DNA of 64,000 nucleotides, taken from positions 1 through 64,000 of the forward strand of contig JAHGAU010000029.1 of NCBI GenBank assembly GCA_019925105.1, read 5' to 3'. The translations under genes and the position numbers were made by a program. Below, piece after piece: positions 48,454-58,382 of this stretch. How positions within the stretch are numbered: the first letter of the stretch is position 1; each line of letters opens with the position of its first letter. The notes below the pieces were generated by a model. That model made no database searches. It saw only the letters and a list, made by a program, of their open reading frames with translations, and was not told the origin of the DNA. This stretch comes from Niebla homalea (lineage: Eukaryota; Ascomycota; Lecanoromycetes; Lecanorales; Ramalinaceae).

Positions 48454-49924
48454 TGCTATTGAGTAGATTTCTGCTGGAAGTTCAATGGACACCCGACGCG
48501 AGAATTTCTATATTTACCGGAAGGGTGAGGGCCATTGCATCGTAAGGGAAGTCTCAGCGGTACTCTGTAATTGCTTTATGTGTCTTTTTGAGTGATTTCG
48601 GAGACCGCGTTGCACCCTGGCGGCTGTCTCTCATGTACCATCATACTGAACAATCTTGCAAATAAAACGTTCTGACCTGACTCGTGCACGATACGACACA
48701 CGATCATTGCTGCTCGAGCAACGCCCTGATAAAAACCCGTTCCACATAATTGGATCAAGTCCAACTTCCTTTTTGACGATCACCTCCTGCGCGATAATAG
48801 GCTCGTGCAACACTTCCAGCTCCCACTTGCGATCATCAGAACAGTGGAAGAGCTACTGTAATGGAGCTGCTCTAGATAACCTCCTCACGGTCCTCCTCAT
48901 CAGCTTGAGGGAGAAAATGATCCGGCACGTGGACGAGCAGCAGCCCGAGATGCGATGTGTCATTAGCAAACGTGAGCCGTTATGTGATAGCAATCTGTTC
49001 CATTCCGACCAAACGCAGTGCCTACAGCGACGCCATCTCATTAAGCCCTATGTCAGACAAGTGGATCGTGTATGTGATGGGTAGATATGAAATTTGTGCA
49101 TTGAGTGTCTATCTAAGTGTGTGAAGCCTGCAGAAAATACCCAGGTGGTCTGGGATGTACTGCCAGGTAATGATATCTACGTGCGCCATGCAGGTGTCTT
49201 GGACCTGGGATACCTAGATTTGAAACTCGATTTTCCGTACCTAGAGTTTCAAAGAACTTTACACGGAATAATCATGAGAGAGCGCAATGACATTCTTGAA
49301 TGTGAGATCTTCATGATTAAGACGTGACAATCGTACGCATTGAATTCCCATCTTGTTAAATATGCACCGCGAGTAATCGCGCCGTCAATTTGCTCAGCAG
49401 CCGTAGGCCAATTCTCGTCTCGGGTTCTCACTCGATCCTCGCCTTCATGATAGCCATTTTATTGAGATGTGGTTCCTTGCTCTATGTATTTTTAAAAAAG
49501 CACTGTAGCCCTTGCATGGATCCCAGCTAGAAGTATTACCTCTGAGGTAGCCTTGCCGGGCCTTCTCTGAAATGTGCGTGGTAAGACGCTGGGAACAATC
49601 ATCATCGAATGATTTTAGCATCAAGGCTGATCACATCCTTTAATGTCTCAGCGAAAAATACATAGCATGATACCAGGGCTGAGAACGATTCAGGCTGCGA
49701 CGGGCGCCTTTAAAGTCAATAGATAGAACAGCTAGCATATCATCAACATAGTACAAGTCTTTCTAATAACGATTGTCGCATGATAACGCCCACATGAAGC
49801 TTCTTGGCCTGCTACTGCGACACGCTGGCCAGGAACTATCGCCATTCCGCAAAGGGTCAGTATGGTATTTGCGCTCCTGGCTCATTCTTTTGAGACCCTA
49901 CATTACTTGAAAAGCCTCGACGCA
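48454..49924. other. No supported gene
   Basis: About 1.5 kb. Frames such as 48656-49084 have no recognisable domain. The final part adjoins a relic of the kinase-fold family. Confidence 0.5.
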
Positions 49925-49985
49925 TGGCTCGACGCAATCTGCACGTACTCGGCGTCGTCGAACCTAATAAAGTAGATGAAAAGCC
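49925..49985 (-). pseudogene. Relic of the last exon of a third kinase-fold paralogue
   Basis: Minus strand reads YFI-x-FDDAEY, matching YFIDLEDAEY of copy 1 and YFIDFEDVDY of copy 2; on the plus strand gtactcggcgtcgtcgaa parallels gtactcggcgtcttcgag of copy 1. The rest of that gene is not visible around it. Confidence 0.5.
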
Positions 49986-50107
49986 ACCTACGTATGAAAG
50001 CTTAGCGACATTCGTCCTCGCCGCTCAGGCATGTGGGGGAGCCTTGGTGTAAAAGCCTCGTAAGGGCAGGTGCTGGATGATTTGCCGCAACCCTGAAAGT
50101 TGATGGT

Positions 50108-51046
50108 CTACCACTGAGGGTCATCGTATTCTGATCTGACCAGGCCCCAGCCCAGAAAGATGTGATCCTTCCAGCACGCGATGCGATCTGGGTCGTAATC
50201 GACGTCTTCAAAATCGATGAAATAACTGAACTTTCAGGAAACTGTCGTCACTCTAAGCGAGGTTGGCCACTCACCATTGCTTTGTCTCTGTGTTCCACAT
50301 CAGATTCTCGATTCGTGGGTCTTCGAGAAAGATTCCATGCGCTTCAAGTTCACTTGTATACAGTAAGCGGCGTTCTTACGAATATCTAATCTTGCGAACT
50401 GACCTCAGACCCTCTCGAAACGAGTCTCGTATTTCCTGCCGTTCTGCAAAGTCGAGCTTCCAGAACGACGTATGTGTAAGGGATACCGCAGGTAGTTTTT
50501 CCATCAGGATGTAGACGACATAGCCTCCCGGCATCCACCATCGAATATCAATGCTGTCTTCTGCGTCTGGTTTCTGCCACATTAACGTTTCGTCCTGTTG
50601 CTCGATCTTGACAGAGAGCAGCTTCGGGGTGATCTTCAAGCCGAGTCTGGTCACACGTTGCAGTTGCTCTATTTCAATCATGGTGTTCCAATGCAGTCGC
50701 ATACCCAATGCGTGTCTTGCGCGGTTAATCGGTTCTTCCTCCGGGTCCAAATCTCGAGGCACCCTGTGATTGAACGTCAGCACATAGTCTGGGCACGATG
50801 GACCCTCTCATACTCAATCCTAGCCTTGATGATTGCCATTTTCCCGGGGTCTTGTCCCTTTACCTGCGTACATTCGAAAACTGCATGAGCTTCGTAAGGA
50901 AACCTTTCTGATGCTTCTCTATCCAGATTACCTTCCCAGGCTTTCTCCGAGAGTTTTTGAATTAGTCGCCAGGTAGTGCCGTCATCAAAATCAATCAGAC
51001 GATTGCTCAAAGTGTCCCCAATAATCCTCTCTCTTTGCAAACGCAT
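50108..51046 (-). CDS. Kinase-fold (phosphotransferase-like) fungal protein, copy 2
   Basis: Four exons: 51046-50814, 50763-50404, 50352-50275, 50225-50108, total 789 nt for 262 residues. Paralogue of 44955-45888 with the same intron positions and phases. Landmarks: IIGDTLSNR, AHAVFECTQVKGQDPG, AIIKARIEY, MPGGYVVYILMEKLPAV, GIFLEDPRIENLMWN and YFIDFEDVDYDPDR. Its start lies 292 bases from the outer repeat of the retroelement at 51338, so the element occupies its upstream region. Appears intact. Function unknown; same caution as for copy 1. Confidence 0.75.
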
Positions 51047-51337
51047 TCTAGAATGTGGTTGAGCCGCTTGAGGTTGCTATGTGATTGCAGAATAGACACG
51101 AACACAAGCCAGGCCCAATGAAACGCGCAAAGAGTGCAGCAGTGAACCAACGAGATGCTTGTCCGGCTCAGTAAGTTTTGTCTAATGCTTTATGACTCCA
51201 CAGAATTGCTGAGCGATTAAGTGACAAAGAGGATGCAGGATCGAAAATAATGTCAGCACCCCAAGTCTCGAGGGCCTTTCGGGGGCTGAAGCCTAGAGGA
51301 CAGCCTCTTTAGGGTTAAGCGCCCCCACGAAAGTTTT

Positions 51338-51523
51338 GAGGGTGTAGTTTAGCTACTAGCTAATTTGCCGGACATGCGGAATTGCCACTTGTCGGCTAAG
51401 CGGCTCTTCAGGGGCCGTGCGGGGGAGTTCAGAGATTTATATGAGCCAGCTTACCTAAATCCCTGAGTTCTTCATCTCATTATTGAGGACTTGCTTGGAT
51501 AACGGCTTTTGTCAAAATTGCTC
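51338..51523 (+). repeat. Split direct repeat A1 (left end), not RIP-mutated
   Basis: Runs from gagggtgtagtttagctact to caaaattgct. Matches A2 (55719-55903) along its length, with A2 differing almost only by C-to-T and G-to-A changes (gccggacatgcggaattgcc versus accggatatacggaattacc). Confidence 0.85.
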
Positions 51524-53469
51524 TATATACGTCCTTTCCATTAAAAACTTATTGTTTTTTCATTACCTCCGTACTTAGTAAATTACCCCACGTATTTATC
51601 ACTATGTTTACCCGCCCTGACCTTACTGTTACCGCTTACTCCACCCGATCGGCCTCGCGTGGTAGAGTTATCCCGGGGCCCTTATCGTTAAAGGGACCGG
51701 CCAGGGCGTCCTCCGCGGTTAAAAAGGTAACGGATCGTATTTTATACGGTTAAGTTAAGAAGTTTATTAATAGTAGATTTACGTCCGGGTTTACGTTACG
51801 ATCTCGTTTTCATTACGTTTATATCGTAAGTCCACGGTTATTAATTAAGTTTATTACCTTCGATCTTAATAATAATAATAATATCGACGTATAAGAAATT
51901 AAGGTCTATTATATATAAAGGTCCGTTACTTAATAACCTAATTAGCTTAAGGTTTTACCCCTATAGGTACCGTAAGTAAAAGGGTGGTTATACGTATTAC
52001 CCGGATATACCCTACTTATCTATATACCTTATTAATAGTCCTAGCCGTCTTTTCCTTAATATAAATAGCCTTAAGTTAAAATATAAGGTATAACGTCGGA
52101 GTTAAAGGCTTTATAAGGTTTATACCGTAATAAATATAAGGTATCCTTTAAGGGTATTTCATTAGGTACGTTTCTTTATAAATACCGTAATATTTATATT
52201 AAATTTCCTTTAATTAAAAGGTCTTAATTTACCGCTATATAGAAAGGGGATCTAGATCATTTAATCCTTAAGAAGATTACAATAGAATATTACTTTTTCA
52301 GAACCGGGCCTTAAGGTAAGGAAAACGTATTTAAGAAAAAGTATCGGTTATTATTTATTAATATTAAGATTTACTTTATAATTCTCTATTATTTTAATCC
52401 GGAAAGACGACTCGAAATATATAAGGCCTTTATAACGTACCGGGCCCATTTTTTCGAACTATTAATCTTATATACCTTCGACTCCGTTATTTAATATTAT
52501 TATATCTTTATCGGCCGTATTATAGTTTATAATTAAGATAGACCGGAGAATTAAACGGTTTATAACGCGGATAAAACTTATAGCGTCTTAAGACCCCGCT
52601 TTAATATAATAGCCTTTTTAACTTTATAATTAACCGTTATAATAACGTTAAAATATAGGGATAAAAAGGATTAAGTTTACCGTAATTAAAATAAGGATAA
52701 ATATATAACGTCCGATTTCGAATATCAGCGTAATTACGTATATTATAATTATAAGGATTCTTATAAAGCCCGGGATTATATTTAATAAAATAATCTTAAC
52801 GCGTTATTACTTAAGTAACCCCGTAATAAATAACTGGCCGACTCCGTAATTATCCCTTTATCTTTAATAAGTATTAATAAAGGTTTACTTTATTATATAG
52901 TAAATATAAGTAATAATCGAGTAAATAAAGAAGTTTTACTTAAAGCCGAAAAGTAGGATTATTGGCTATATTATTACCCGGACCGCAATTATCGCTTATT
53001 AATAGGGTAATTAAGCCGTTTCAGGGTAAAATTAGGTTATTACGGCCCTAATAAGTCCGTAGTCTACCCTCCTTATCCGTTAATTATAAAAGACCTTATC
53101 GTTTTAAGTAACGATATCCATAAATAACTGGCTAAAAACCGTCTTATTACCTATACGTCCGTCCTTAACGGACTATATATATACTTTTTATTAACTTTAG
53201 CTTTTAAATATAATAATAAATAACGTTATATTTACGATCTTTTATACCTTTACGGGGAGTCTATTAACGACGGAATCGACGTCCTTTATAAGGCCTTTAA
53301 GTATACGTTTATTAATAAAGCGATTAACGTAATAATTATATAGGGCCCGGGCTCTATACTTATTAAAAAGGACTTATTTAATACCTTCCGTTATATCCCG
53401 GTAATTATAGGTAATTAATAACTATTTAAGTTTATTTAAGATAATATTTATTATATTAAGTATTTCCTC

Positions 53470-54480
53470 CTTTTTAAATTAAAAACTATATTATTCCTTT
53501 TTAATCTCGTAATAAAAAGTTTATATTAAATATTTATTATTAAGCTTAATTTTAATATTATACTTTATTATTTAAACGACTTCCTCGGTATATTCTTGAT
53601 AGGGATTAATTTTAAGATCTTTAATTAAGCCTTTAACCGCCTATATAATAAACTCGGATTACTTATAAACTTTAAGAAAGACTTTATAGGTATTATATTT
53701 AATTTCTTAGATATTAAGATAAATATTATAATAATAAAGGTACGCTTACCGTAAGATAAGTTATAATAAATAATCCAAGATATTAAAAACGCTTTTAAGA
53801 GCCGCTTAATTAAATATATTATACTTAAATCCTTAATAAGTTTATTAAGCTTTATAATTAAAATAATATTATTAAAATAACCTTTCCTTTATAGGTTATA
53901 TAATGAACTTATAAAGGCCGATCGTCGCTGGATCCATATAAATAATGAAATCTATAAGGACCTTTCCTAATAATAAAGGTTATTAAGTAATTATAACGGC
54001 CTATACCTAAGATGGCTTTTAATAACCCGGTTACGGTATTACCTTTATACCGACGCGTTATTTACTTACGGTATAAGTGGCTATTTACTCAAAGATATTA
54101 AGGACATACCTACCCCGGAATTCACCTTTATTTATAGGTTACCTCCTTAATTAAGAAAAGCTTATATAAACGTTCTTAAGATAATGGCCGTATTTAAGGC
54201 TTTACGGTAATAACGGATTATATTAATAAAAAACTTAATAATAATTTACTTAAATAATACGGAGATTATCTACGGTATTAAAAACCTAATTATATAAGGC
54301 CAGGTTATAAGTACCGTCCGTTAATTAGCCTTTATCTTATTCCCGGACGATATTAAGTATATTATGGAGTAAATCTTTATTAAAAATAATTAAATAATTA
54401 ATTAAATTTTAAGATTTAAATAGGAGAAAATCGTTAATAATTTACTTTAACTTATATATTTACGTATATCGCGATTATAC
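53470..54480 (+). pseudogene. Reverse transcriptase/RNase H remnant of the retroelement
   Basis: In one frame (through 53563 and 54040) the translation reads LYYLNDFLGIF at 53563-53595, the RT palm with YLDD changed to YLND; then KVRLP, LKSLISLLSFI and PFLYRLYNEL, which match the RPFLRRLYDAL region typical of DIRS/Ngaro RTs; then RNase H with YLYTDA (54037-54057), VLKIMAVFKALR, NNTEIIYGIKNL, and an LSRF-like end. Stops occur where Gln/Trp codons are expected, as RIP would produce. It is not functional. Confidence 0.8.
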
Positions 54481-54899
54481 CGGATTACGGATATATTAAA
54501 AACGGGTAGGACGTAAGTTAAATCAGTTTATAAACGGTACGATACCTACGTTTCGGCTTTATATTAAATATAAGGTTATTATATAATATAAAGAGCAATT
54601 CTTATTTTAAGTAATATATTATATACGGGGTTTACCCGGTTATTTTTACTTTACTTTTTATACTTATTAAGTAATATATATATCTCGTTAATACCAGAAA
54701 GTTATCTTATAAGATTATTAAAAGCTACTTTACCGCCGTTAAATCGGCCTATATTAACTGGGGCATTAAAAACTTCGGGGTTTTTTAATACCCGGTACTT
54801 TAATATCTTATACGCGGCGTAAAGAAACTATGGAGTAAATATATATAAAGGGAACGGCTTCTTATTATTAATAATATCCTTATTAAGCTTATACGTAAC

Positions 54900-55450
54900 T
54901 TTAATATTATTATTAAGTTTAACTTTATTATACGGATTACTTTTTACCTTACCCATATAGGCTTTTTACGGGTAAGGGAGTTTACTTATAATAAAGCCAA
55001 CTTTAAACCGGACTTTAAAAAATATTATATAACCCGATTATATATAAAGTTTAAAGACGGTTATATAAAACTCTATATCTTAACGTTAAAGACGGATATT
55101 TTCCGGGAAAAAATTACCCTTAAAATCATAATAACCTTTAATAAAACTTACCTTATATAATCTTTAAAAAACCTATATTTTTACGTAACGGCTTTATTAT
55201 AAGCCTTACTTTTCTTTTTTACCTTAAGGCCATTTATATAGGACTTTATTATTAATATATTATATAAGTGGTTTATATAATATAATATTCACGGTAATTA
55301 TTCCGGTTATTCCTTCCGTTAAGGTATAGTTACGGATATATAAAAAGCTGGATTAAATACGGAACTTATTAAAAAATTCGGTAAATAAAAGTCGGACGTA
55401 TATTAATTATATATTGACTTAATTAATAATACCGTCCTTACGGTATTATA
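54900..55450 (+). pseudogene. Tyrosine recombinase remnant of the retroelement
   Basis: In a second frame the translation reads THIGFLRVREFTYNKANF from 54951, carrying the first catalytic Arg at 54969 (GFLRVxEF is a hallmark of YR retrotransposons), LTLKTDIFRE (the conserved lysine strand), then IHGNYSGYSFR (55287-55319), which corresponds to the HxxR box with its His changed to Tyr, and GLNTELIKKFGK-x-KSDVY leading to the nucleophile Tyr region. Stops at TAA/TGA-type positions interrupt it. Not functional. Confidence 0.8.
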
Positions 55451-55530
55451 ACGCTATTAACTTACTTAAGGCTAAATAGGTTAGCCGATACTTATCTGGG
55501 TTATCTCTTTAAGATTTATATTTTAACTTT

Positions 55531-55718
55531 GGGGGTTTTTAACCCTAACTTTACCTTATAACCAGGCTATAGCGGGGGTATTTCGACGGCGAGGTACCCT
55601 AGGACCTTAACGGTAAAATCTTTATAACTTAAATCTTAAAATAAGCCAATTAAAAATACTATAAATATTAAAAATACTATATATCTATATATATACGTAA
55701 TAAAAATCGAGCAAATTA
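55531..55718 (+). repeat. Split direct repeat B1, RIP-mutated
   Basis: From gggggtttttaaccctaact to gcaaatta. It is the RIP-altered counterpart of B2 at 55966-56157 (for example aatcaaaaacactacaaac in B2 is aattaaaaatactataaat here). Confidence 0.85.
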
Positions 55719-55903
55719 AAGGGTATAATTTAACTATTAATTAATTTACCGGATATACGGAATTACCACTTATCGGTTAAGTGGCTCTTTAAGGGCCATA
55801 CGGGGGAGTTTAGAGATTTATATAAGTTAACTTACTTAAATCCTTAAGTTCTTTATCTTATTATTAAGGACTTACTTAAATAACGGCTTTTATTAAAATT
55901 GCT
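55719..55903 (+). repeat. Split direct repeat A2, RIP-mutated
   Basis: Directly abuts B1. RIP-altered counterpart of A1, ending ttaaaattgct. About 60 bases of spacer then lead to B2. Confidence 0.85.
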
Positions 55904-55965
55904 TACCTACCTACTCCTTTTATATATATAACTCTATATAGATAGCCCCAGGTTCCCAGCTCGTA

Positions 55966-56157
55966 CGGGGGGGTTCTTAGCCCTAACTTCACCCCGTAAC
56001 CGGGCCATAGCGGGGGGTACTTCGACGGCGAGGTACCCTGGGACCTCGACGGCGAGGTCCCTGTAGCTTAGGTCCTGAGACAGGCCAATCAAAAACACTA
56101 CAAACACCAAAAACACCACATATCCACATATACACGTAGCAGGGATCGAGCAAATTA
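55966..56157 (+). repeat. Split direct repeat B2 (right end), not RIP-mutated
   Basis: Starts in the G run before gttcttagccctaacttc and ends cgagcaaatta. It contains a small inverted motif (gggacctcgacggcgaggtccc). Normal CpA content returns here. It lies 158 bases before the ATG of the alpha/beta hydrolase. Confidence 0.85.
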
Positions 56158-56315
56158 GCGATCTTTCATGACGTGTTGTGGGTGACCAATTATTGAGCCC
56201 AGTCAAAGATCACTCGTCGCTCTGAAGTCACTATAGGCGCGCTAATGAGAAGAAGGACTGGTTTGTCTGAACTGAGCCAGATGATGGCGTAGCTGTCCAA
56301 ATTCACTGCGACGGC

Positions 56316-57245
56316 ATGGACAGCGCCATCATGCCTCCACATCCCGCACTGTCTTCCAATGTCCAGCTCGGTGACAAGAATCAATGGGAGACGACCACGA
56401 AAACGGGTCTCGTCTCCATCAACACCCACAGTCTCTACGTCTCCGTCTCCGGTCCACCACGGCGCCCCACTGAACCCATCATTATCGTCTTCCCCGGCTC
56501 GAATGCAGCCTGCGATTCTTGGCAGCCAGTGGTCAGCGAAATTCGAGGCTTTGCTCGGATCCTCCTCTACGATCGCTCTGGCCTCGGTCATAGCGAGACG
56601 GGACCAAACCGCGACACCGGATCCGTTGCCGCAGATGAGTTGACCGCTCTTTTACAAGCGATCGATGTCCCAGGGCCATATGTCTTGGTTGCGCATTCCT
56701 ATGGGGGCTGCGTGGCTCGCGAATTCTTGCAGCTCCATGTCGCTGAGATTATGGGTATAGTGCTTTCGGAGACAGGGACAGAGACGAGGTGCCAGTATGA
56801 CAAGGAGCAGTATCGGACGACGATCTTGGGTGATGCGCCGTTAAGTGTGATCCGTGGCGAGACTACATTCAGCGGCCAGCTTGGAGAGCGTGAAGGAGGT
56901 GCAAACGCTGGCAATGGAAACGATATTTATGAACCTCAGGTTGTGGTGAGGCAGAACACAGAACATCAGAGGATGATGGAGGCTATGGGGAAGATGGATG
57001 AGGAGCTCAAGATGGAACAGCTCCAGCTATCCAGGAAGAATAAGTTCCGTAACGTGCCGGATTGTGGGCATAATGTACATCTAGTTAGGCCAGATGTGGT
57101 TGTGTCGGAAGTCAGATGGGTACTAGACAATCTGGTGCCATACCCGCTACGACAGGCCGCCTCACGACTGACTTTGAGTCAAACAGAGGAGTATAAAAAA
57201 TCTGGAATTCTTGACAGGCTACGCAAAAGATTGCGGCAAGCGTGA
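56316..57245 (+). CDS. Alpha/beta hydrolase
   Basis: Intact intronless frame of 309 residues. Alpha/beta-hydrolase landmarks: PIIIVFPGSNAACDSW (oxyanion loop region), ILLYDRSGLGHSE, the nucleophile elbow LVAHSYGGCVAREF with Ser in HSYGG, and the catalytic His in VPDCGHNVHLVRPD. The acid residue is not certain. No signal peptide, so probably intracellular. Substrate cannot be predicted. The last ~45 residues are basic (ILDRLRKRLRQA) and may be an extension. The upstream region is only about 160 bases from the retroelement, so its promoter may partly derive from it. Confidence 0.8.
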   Translation: MDSAIMPPHPALSSNVQLGDKNQWETTTKTGLVSINTHSLYVSVSGPPRRPTEPIIIVFPGSNAACDSWQPVVSEIRGFARILLYDRSGLGHSETGPNRDTGSVAADELTALLQAIDVPGPYVLVAHSYGGCVAREFLQLHVAEIMGIVLSETGTETRCQYDKEQYRTTILGDAPLSVIRGETTFSGQLGEREGGANAGNGNDIYEPQVVVRQNTEHQRMMEAMGKMDEELKMEQLQLSRKNKFRNVPDCGHNVHLVRPDVVVSEVRWVLDNLVPYPLRQAASRLTLSQTEEYKKSGILDRLRKRLRQA

Positions 57246-57335
57246 GATTCAAGGATGTGTAGGCATTAACACATCCTTTGAACACACTCTAGCGGCTGGC
57301 ATCTGTTTCACTGTACGACAAATGGACTTCACGTC

Positions 57336-58382
57336 TTAGGAAGCTAATTGTACCGGAGGCATTGACGTGCCGCCAGAAATACGCCTGAAAGATCCACTCA
57401 CTACCAATTCATTGGTTTTAATGATGTCAAAGTCACACTCGGTGAACCTATCAGCGGACAGCATCATCCTTGGGACCATCGCGAGCCCATGTAAGACCGT
57501 ACCAAGATCCGGCAGTGGAGCTCCCGCCGTTCGAGGCGCGCGGTAATTGATGTTATACGAACCCAGCCCGACAACGTCGTAGGAGTACGATGGGATAGGT
57601 GCCGGATACGGTATCGAAGCACGAGCAATCATGACCTGGTAAAATGCATAGAAGACTGTGAGTCGTGGCAGGGGCATCAGACCACGGTTATATATCCGGA
57701 CAACATCGGCGACTGCATTGTCGCTGGTGATAGAACTTGATGATATATTGGCCTGAATTGTGCCGTTGAAACCAGGGCCAAAGACTGCCGCTGGTTGCTG
57801 TTGTCTTCTCTTCTTCGAGGTTATGTGACTCGTTTCGGCAAGCTGCGACGAGGATCCATTAAACAACGGCGCTTCCTCGTAAGTGAACTGTCCCGTCCCA
57901 AGCCCAGGCATCCGAAAGTCACAATAATAAATGCCCTGACCCAGCGGCACATCGCCGTCCGGTAATCTCTGAAACTCCAAAGCGCATAGATAAAGACCCC
58001 AGAGGACGTAACGTGCTTGGAAAGCAGCTCTGTCTTGCGGCTCCGTGATCTGGAAGTCCAGCACATCGCCATCCAAGAGGGATGCATCCCGAACTCGAAA
58101 GCGCTTCACCGTGTTCAGATAGCCAACCAGACATGTTGCTTCAATGGCGGCTATGGTGTTGAGTAGAAGTGTCTTTATGGAACTGACATGGAGATCTTGG
58201 TCTTCGGTCTCGACGGTGAAACTATCAGGGATGCCAAAGGGGCGAGGAGGAGCTCCCACGGTAGCTTGAGGATTTATCATCAAATTGGGGGAATTGCTGA
58301 TACTAGCAGTGTGGCCGACGGTCAGACAGATGGCCATGTAGATCCATAATTGGATGCCTGCTGACATCATGACGATATTCAT
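57336..58382 (-). CDS. Predicted secreted protein of unknown family (348 aa)
   Basis: Intact intronless frame from ATG at 58382. Hydrophobic N-terminus (SAGIQLWIYMAICLTVGHTA) is a signal peptide with a likely cut after GHTA. The body has QARYVLWGLYLCALEF and GIYYCDFRMPGLG segments, a few cysteines, possible N-glycosylation sites (NGSSS, NGTI, NISSS) and a basic KKRR patch. It resembles small families of fungal secreted proteins but no domain can be named. It is convergent with the alpha/beta hydrolase (90 bases apart). Confidence 0.7.
   Translation of the reverse strand: MNIVMMSAGIQLWIYMAICLTVGHTASISNSPNLMINPQATVGAPPRPFGIPDSFTVETEDQDLHVSSIKTLLLNTIAAIEATCLVGYLNTVKRFRVRDASLLDGDVLDFQITEPQDRAAFQARYVLWGLYLCALEFQRLPDGDVPLGQGIYYCDFRMPGLGTGQFTYEEAPLFNGSSSQLAETSHITSKKRRQQQPAAVFGPGFNGTIQANISSSSITSDNAVADVVRIYNRGLMPLPRLTVFYAFYQVMIARASIPYPAPIPSYSYDVVGLGSYNINYRAPRTAGAPLPDLGTVLHGLAMVPRMMLSADRFTECDFDIIKTNELVVSGSFRRISGGTSMPPVQLAS

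Larger units (their letters stand above)
51338..56157 (+). mobile_element. Tyrosine-recombinase retrotransposon with split direct repeats (PAT/Ngaro type), RIP-inactivated
   Basis: The element has the order A1 - coding - B1 - A2 - B2, the split-direct-repeat arrangement of PAT/Ngaro retrotransposons and unlike LTR elements. Between about 51600 and 55905 CpA and TpG are virtually absent, and all coding frames are full of stops. The RT/RNase H region (52.9-54.5 kb) and the tyrosine recombinase (54.9-55.45 kb) are still recognisable by motif. The first 1.3 kb of the interior would be the gag-like region but nothing is recognisable there. A1 and B2, the outermost repeats, look unmutated. The element lies between the divergent kinase-fold copy 2 and the alpha/beta hydrolase. 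Confidence 0.8.

Noticed and set aside
51338..56157. LTR retrotransposon interpretation
   Set aside because: Left end has only A and right end has B-A-B; recombinase motifs (GFLRVREF, SGYSFR) replace an integrase, so the split-repeat YR type fits better.
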